From positions 17,349 to 81,348 of the forward strand of contig SEMN01001235.1 in the NCBI GenBank assembly GCA_005408345.1: a stretch of DNA of 64,000 nucleotides, in the 5' to 3' direction. This document shows, one piece after another, positions 58,655 through 64,000 of the stretch. The notes under the pieces were generated by a model. The model did no database searches. It was not told the DNA's origin and worked only from the letters and a program-made list of their open reading frames with translations. Made by a program: the position numbers and the translations under genes. Source of the stretch: Macquaria australasica. Taxonomy: Eukaryota > Chordata > Actinopteri > Centrarchiformes > Percichthyidae. Numbering within the stretch: the first letter of the stretch is position 1; the number at the start of each line of letters is the position of its first letter.

Positions 58655-61600
58655 GTGGTCCAGACCAGGAGGCAGAGTTGCAGTCCTACACGCTTCTCTG
58701 CGCTTCCATTAGAGCAGTTACCCACCCTAAACTCCACAGAGAGGTTGTCTGCCCCCCCACCACTTGAATTATTTAAATCAAAAGTAAACAGAAGAAGAGT
58801 TACACATAAAAACCTAATAAAAAGTAAAACCTCCACTGCAACAGTACAACAAAATAGGAGAATTAAATGTGGACTCTTAAACATCAGATCTCTCTCATCT
58901 AAAGCTGTTCTAGTAAACGATCTAATATCAGATCATAATATTGATTTATTTTGTCTTACTGAAACCTGGCTGTGTCAAGGTGAATATGTTAGCCTAAATG
59001 AATCCACTCCCCCCAGTCACATTAATACTCACATTCCTCGAGGCTCAGGCCGAGGAGGTGGAGTTGCAGCCATCTTCGACTCAAGCCTATTAATCAAACC
59101 TAAACCTAAACTAAATTATAACTCGTTCGAAAGCCTTGTTCTTAGCCTTTCACACCCAACCTGGAAAACAGTACAGCCAATTCTATTTGTTATAGTGTAC
59201 CGAGCTCCTGGACCGTATTCTGAATTTTTATCTGAATTCTCAGAGTTCTTATCAGGTTTAGTCCTTAAAACAGATAAAATAATTATTGTAGGTGATTTTA
59301 ATATTCATGTGGATGTAGAAAATGATAGCCTTAGTGCTGCGTTTATCTCATTACTAGATTCGATTGGCTTCTGTCAGAGTGTACATAAACCCACTCACTG
59401 TTTTAACCACACCCTCGACCTTGTTCTTGTTTATGGGATTGAAATTGAACATCTAATAGTCTTTCCACGGAATTCTTTTTTATCAGACCATTTTCTATTA
59501 ACTTTTGAATTCCTATTACTGGACTACACACCATTAGGCAAACATTCCTACACTAGATGTCTATCTGATAGTGCTGTAGCTAAATTTAAGGAAGTGATTC
59601 CATCGGCATTAAATTCAGTTCCATGTCTCAATGTAACAGATGGCTCCTATGCTAACTTTAGTCCCTCCCAAATTGATCATCTTGTTGATAGTGCTGCAGG
59701 CTCACTACGAATAACACTCGACTCTATCGCCCCTCTAAAAAAGAAGATAATAAAACAGAGGAGGTTAGCTCCATGGTATAACCCGCAAACCCGCAAATTA
59801 AAACAAACATCGCGAAAACTTGAAAGGAATGGCGTTCCACCAATCTGGAAGAATCACGTTTAGCCTGGCAAGATAGTCTTAAAATTTATAGGAAGGCCCT
59901 CCGTAATGCCAGAGCAGCTTACTACTCATCATTAATAGAGGAAAATAAGAACAACCCCAGGTTTCTGTTCAGCACTGTAGCCAGGCTGACAGAGAGTCAC
60001 AGCTCTGTTGAGCCATGTATTCCTATAGACCTCAGTAGTAATGACTTCATGAGCTTCTTTAAAGATAAAATTCTAACTATTAGAGAAAAATTCAGCACCT
60101 CCTGCCCTCAGTTGGTACTGACTTATCTTCAAACACAGGAACCTTAGAAACAACTGTAAAACCTGTACATTTAGACTGCTTTTCTCCCATCAACCGTAAT
60201 CAACTAACTTCCATGATTTCCTCATCTAAGCCATCAACGTGTCTCTTAGACCCCGTCCCAACTAGGCTGCTTAAAGAAATTTTACCCTTAGTTAGCACTT
60301 ATGTACTAGATATGATCAATCTGTCCTTATTTAAAGGCTATGTGCCACAGTCCTTTAAAGTAGCTGTAATTAAGCCTCTTCTTAAAAAGCCCACTCTTGA
60401 TCCAGGGATTTTGTCAAATTATAGACCTATATCTAACCCTCCTTTTCTCTCTAAGGTCCTTGAGAAAGCAGTCGCCAATCAGTTGTGTGACTTTCTACAC
60501 AACAACAAGCTGTTTGAGGATTTTCAGTCAGGATTTAGAGTGCATCATAGCACAGAGACAGCACTGGTGAAAGTTACAAATGACCTTCTAATTGCATCAG
60601 ACAAAGGACTTGTCTCTGTACTTGTCTTACTAGATCTTAGTGCTGCATTCGATACCATTGACCATCACATTCTATTACAGAGACTAGAACATTTTATTGG
60701 CATTAAAGGTACTGCACTAAGCTGGTTTAAATCCTATTTATCAGATCGTTATCAGTTTGTACACGTTAATGATGAATCCTCTATGCACGCCAAAGTTAGT
60801 CACGGAGTTCCACAAGGTTCTGTGCTTGGACCAATTCTATTTACCTTGTATATGCTTCCTTTAGGCAATATTATTAGGAAGCACTCCATAAATTTTCATT
60901 GTTATGCAGATGATACCCAATTATATTTATCGATCAAGCCAGATGAAACCAATCAATTAGCTAAACTTCAAGCATGCCTTAAGGACATAAAAACCTGGAT
61001 GACCTGCAATTTTCTGATGTTAAACTCAGACAAAACCGAAGTTATTGTACTTGGCCCCGAACACCTTCGAAACACATTATCTAAAGATATAGTTTCTCTA
61101 GATGGCATTGCCCTGGCCTCCAGCGAAACCGTAAGGAATCTTGGAGTTATCTTTGATCAGGATATGTCCTTTAACTCCCAAATAAAACAAACTTCAAGAA
61201 CTGCCTTTTTTCATTTACGTAACATTGCAAAAATCAGGCACATCCTATCTCAAAAAGATGCAGAAAAACTAGTCCATGCATTTGTTACGTCTAGGCTGGA
61301 CTATTGCAACTCTCTATTATCAGGCTGCCCCAATAAATCCCTTAAGACTCTCCAGCTGATTCAGAATGCTGCGGCACGTTTACTGACAAGAACCAGAAAA
61401 AGAGAACATATTTCTCCAATATTAGCTTCTCTACACTGGCTCCCTGTAAAATCCAGAATAGAATTTAAAATCCTTCTCCTCACCTTCAAAGCCCTAAATG
61501 GTCAGGCACCATCATATCTTAAAGAGCTCATAGTACCCTATTACCCCACTAGAGCACTGCGCTCCCAGAATGCAGGGTTCCTTGTGGTTCCTAGAGTCTC

Positions 61601-61766
61601 TAAAAGTAGAATGGGAGCCAGAGCCTTCAGCTATCAAGCTCCTCTCCTGTGGAACCAGATCCCAGTTTGTGTACGGGAGGCGGACAACCTCCTCACATTT
61701 AAGAGTAGGCTTAAGACTTTCCTCTTTGATAAAGCTTATAGTAGGGCTGACTCAGGTGACCCCTGA
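58655..61766 (+). pseudogene. LINE ORF2: APE endonuclease and reverse transcriptase, two frameshifts
   Basis: The endonuclease part (58655-59863) has LNIRSLSSKA, LTETWL (catalytic Glu), VGDFNIH and FLSDHFLLTF. A frameshift near 59830 and another near 60110 move the linker into two other frames. The RT part (open 60213-61766) has LLKKPTLDPGILSNYRPIS, VLLDLSAAFDTIDH, GVPQGSVLGPILF and the active-site YADDTQLY, then the usual C-terminal block with LQLIQNAAARLLT and SLHWLPV. RT motifs are intact, so decay is recent, but the enzyme cannot be made as one chain. Confidence 0.85.
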
Positions 61767-62515
61767 GCCCCCCCTTAGTTATGCTGCTATAGGCCTAGAC
61801 TGCCGGGGGACTTCCTATGATGCACTGAGCTCCTTTCTCCTCCTCTTCCTCTCCATCTGTACGCCCTCATATCCCATCAATGCTTGTTATTAATTCAACT
61901 TCTTCCCGTAGTTGTGTGCTTTCTCTCCTCTCTCTCTCTCCCCCTTCTGTTGCTTTCTGCAGGTATTTCTGCCTCCGGAGCTGTGGAGGTCTGGGTCTGT
62001 GGTTGCTGCCGCCTGCTGCCCCCGTGCTCCTGCTCTGCACCCGCTGCTGCTATTGCTGTTGTTGCTCTTGTTATTAGTATTGCTATTATAGTGTTGCTCT
62101 TAGTGTTGTTTCTGTTGGTGTTAACATCAATGCCATTACCATATCTATGCTTGTATTGAGCTGCTGTATGTTCTCTTTCCTCCTGCTCTCTCTCTCCCGC
62201 TCCCCCCCCCCCCTTCAACCCAACCGGTCGAGGCAGATGACCGCCCACCTTGAGCCTGGTTCTGCTCGAGGTTTCTACCTGTTAAAGGGAGTTTTTCCTT
62301 GCCACTGTCTCCTGGTGCTGCTCATGGTGGGAACTGTTGGGTCTCTGTAAATATAAAGAGTCGGTCTAGACCTGCTCTATTCGAAAAAGTGCCCTGAGAT
62401 AACTTTGTTATGATATGGCGCTATATAAATAAAACTGAATTGAATTGAATTGAATGAAGCCTTTATTCGTTTGTACATAATTTGTCCTTTTGTCACTGGA
62501 GACATCTCTTATAGG

Positions 62516-62600
62516 ACACTCAAAGTGGATTTTATTTTATTGGCTGAATTCAAAGTTATTGCTTTTACAAAAACTCACTAAACACATCATAAAGGGCATT
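62516..62600. repeat. 85-bp perfect direct repeat, copy 2
   Basis: Identical to 55526-55610. This copy is bounded by TTATAGGA on both sides (62509-62516 and 62599-62606), as an 8-bp target-site duplication would look. It starts about 57 bases after the LINE end. Confidence 0.85.
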
Positions 62601-62606
62601 ATAGGA

Positions 62607-63138
62607 TTTTGGCTTTGAGGAATTATGCACCTGACCTCTGGATCTTTGTAAAATGTTTGCAAATGTGATGCTTTTGGTGAGCTGATGTTTGCTATATTGC
62701 ATCAACAACAAAAACTAGGCAGCTAATGTGGCTAATATTCGCTGCCTTCCAAGAAATCCAACCCTCATCAGTATTTCAGTTTTTTTGGACTCTGAAGGTT
62801 TCACCTTTCAAATTTTCATTCAGGTTTTGAACAAACACTAATTGCATAAAACACAACAGGTAGCTTAAGGTCATTTTGCCATGGTTTGATATATTGACAC
62901 GGATCAGCAACACTGACAAAAAACCATAGCTAAAATATGTGAATGTTTTTTTCTGCACTCATAGATTTATTTCATCCCAGCAACTAACATGACATTAACA
63001 AATATGGTGAATTAGTTATTGTGCTATGATAATGGTAGTCTAACAAAAATAATTAGAATGGTTGTATTATTATGCAAACTAACAGCACTTAAAATCACTC
63101 TTAGTTTGACCTTATGCCTGACCTGATGTGATACTTAG
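62607..63138. other. Gene-free stretch after the LINE
   Basis: AT-rich sequence without open frame, repeat signature or RNA gene that could be recognised. Confidence 0.4.
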
Positions 63139-63880
63139 GGAGCGCGTTTACATGCACATTAGCAACCTGGTTTTGAGTCTTATCCTGGTTTTGATCATAT
63201 TCGAAATATGGTGTTTACGTGAAACATAGAGAATTCATATCCCTGTTTACAGGATCTTAACAGTATCCAGGTTTCTGATGGTCTGTGTGCAGGTGTCCTG
63301 ATTCCTTAACATCTCAGCCTTTTATTTCTGAACTGACTGAGTTACCTCAACAACTGAGACTGAGCACAGCTTGGTTTCTGGCTATCTGAACTCTGTTGCT
63401 TTTGTTATTCTGCTGGATTTGCCTTTTCTTGGGAATTGTTGGGTCTCTGTAAATATTATAAAAAGTATGGTCTAGAACTGCTCTAAATGAAAAGTGCCCT
63501 GAGATAACTTTTGTTATGATCTGGCGCCATATAAATAAAATTGAATTGAACTGAATTCTCCTTCTGATCACCTGTGATGGGAAAACAAGAGCAACAACAC
63601 ATTTTGTTATCTGCATTGCTAAATCAGACTTTCCCTTTCAGCATATTGATCATCATTAGGTCATTTACCATCATATTTCTTGTATTATTGACTAACTGCT
63701 ACGTAACTTGAGTTGAGGACGCACCTGCAAACTGGACCGATAATTGTCAGAAACCTGGATAAGGTGTTTACATGCCACAGTATCCTGGTTTCCAAGCATT
63801 CAAGTATGTCAAAACCGGGATAAGGTGTTTACATGTGCAACATATAACCTGGATACTCGTAAACATGTAAACGCACTCAA
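63139..63880. mobile_element. MITE with GAGTGCGTTTACATG ends, interrupted by a LINE tail
   Basis: The left end is GAGCGCGTTTACATGCACAT. The right end, reverse-complemented, begins TTGAGTGCGTTTACATG. Interior words repeat (GGTGTTTACATG, TATCCTGGTTT, GGATAAGGTGTTTACATG). A LINE-tail fragment (63424-63556) lies inside, so the MITE is older than that insertion. A partial relative lies in gene A at 10838. Confidence 0.7.
63424..63556 (+). mobile_element. LINE 3'-tail fragment nested in the MITE
   Basis: GGGAATTGTTGGGTCTCTGT, AAAGTGCCCTGAGATAACTT and AATAAAATTGAATTGAACTG match the last 130 bases of the LINE at 62325-62452. Confidence 0.8.
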
Positions 63881-64000
63881 TGATAGATAATGTAGTATTT
63901 GAATAAAAAGAGCACCATCTTGTACTGTCTTATCTTTGATTGATGTTCTGTGGTAGTGTGTTTTTAGGTCAATATTAGAAATACACATTGTCACCTATTC

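Larger units (their letters stand above)
57474..62452 (+). mobile_element. Nearly full-length L2/CR1-type LINE
   Basis: About 5 kb: a 5' UTR, ORF1 (57751-58618), ORF2 (58655-61766), a 3' UTR and a TTGAATTGAATT tail. AATGAAG stands on both sides (57467-57473 and 62453-62459), a possible target-site duplication, so the left end is tentative. An esterase domain in ORF1, APE endonuclease plus RT in ORF2 and a short-repeat tail place it in the CR1/L2 group of the jockey-like LINEs. At least five tails of the same family occur in the window. Confidence 0.85.

Overview
The window is vertebrate genomic DNA, almost certainly from a ray-finned, percomorph-type fish. It is AT-rich, genes are split by short GT-AG introns, and it is littered with repeat families typical of spiny-rayed fishes (TTAAAGGAATAG-ended MITEs, TAGGGCTGCAAC elements, CCACCAGTG-ended elements, L2/CR1-like LINEs ending in TTGAA repeats). 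No tRNA, rRNA, CRISPR or prokaryotic feature was seen.

Layout. (1) 1-4201, plus strand: the last three exons of a gene ending in a Rubicon-homology zinc domain (best call rubcn). Its final intron carries a 373-codon open extension, in frame with the upstream exon, that contains an IQ-like motif. (2) 9127-40808, minus strand: a tandem array of Cys-loop channel subunit genes of the 5-HT3 receptor C/D/E type. Four are full-length or nearly so (here A 9127-15600, B 17548-23510, D 29249-34300, E 36097-40808), each with nine coding exons or nine plus a tiny first exon. A fifth unit (C, 25540-27500) keeps only exons 1-3. (3) 42327-46830, minus strand: a tandem duplication of a two-exon receptor-transporting-protein (RTP, 3CxxC zinc finger) gene. 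Copy a is intact. Copy b has two stop codons in exon 1 and a clean solo LTR in its intron. An interferon-response-like motif precedes copy a. (4) 49247-51758, plus strand: complete dynlt2b (tctex1d2), five exons, 120 aa. (5) 51759-57473: no gene seen. (6) About 57474-62459: a nearly full-length L2/CR1-type LINE with esterase ORF1 and endonuclease/reverse-transcriptase ORF2, broken by three frameshifts. (7) To the end: MITE and LINE-tail material.

How the genes relate. From general knowledge, human HTR3C/D/E, RTP1/2/4, TCTEX1D2 and RUBCN all lie on chromosome 3q27-q29, so the window looks like a conserved block with lineage-specific tandem expansion of the channel and RTP genes. The genes do not form one pathway: Rubicon acts in autophagy and endosome control, the HTR3-like proteins are cation-channel subunits, RTPs are receptor chaperones and often interferon-induced, and DYNLT2B is a dynein-2 light chain. 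The points most worth a second look are the open rubcn intron, apparent exon-restricted gene conversion in the channel array, the orphan exons 1-3 that are phase-compatible with gene B, the ISRE-like elements of the RTP pair, and an 85-bp perfect repeat on either side of the LINE.
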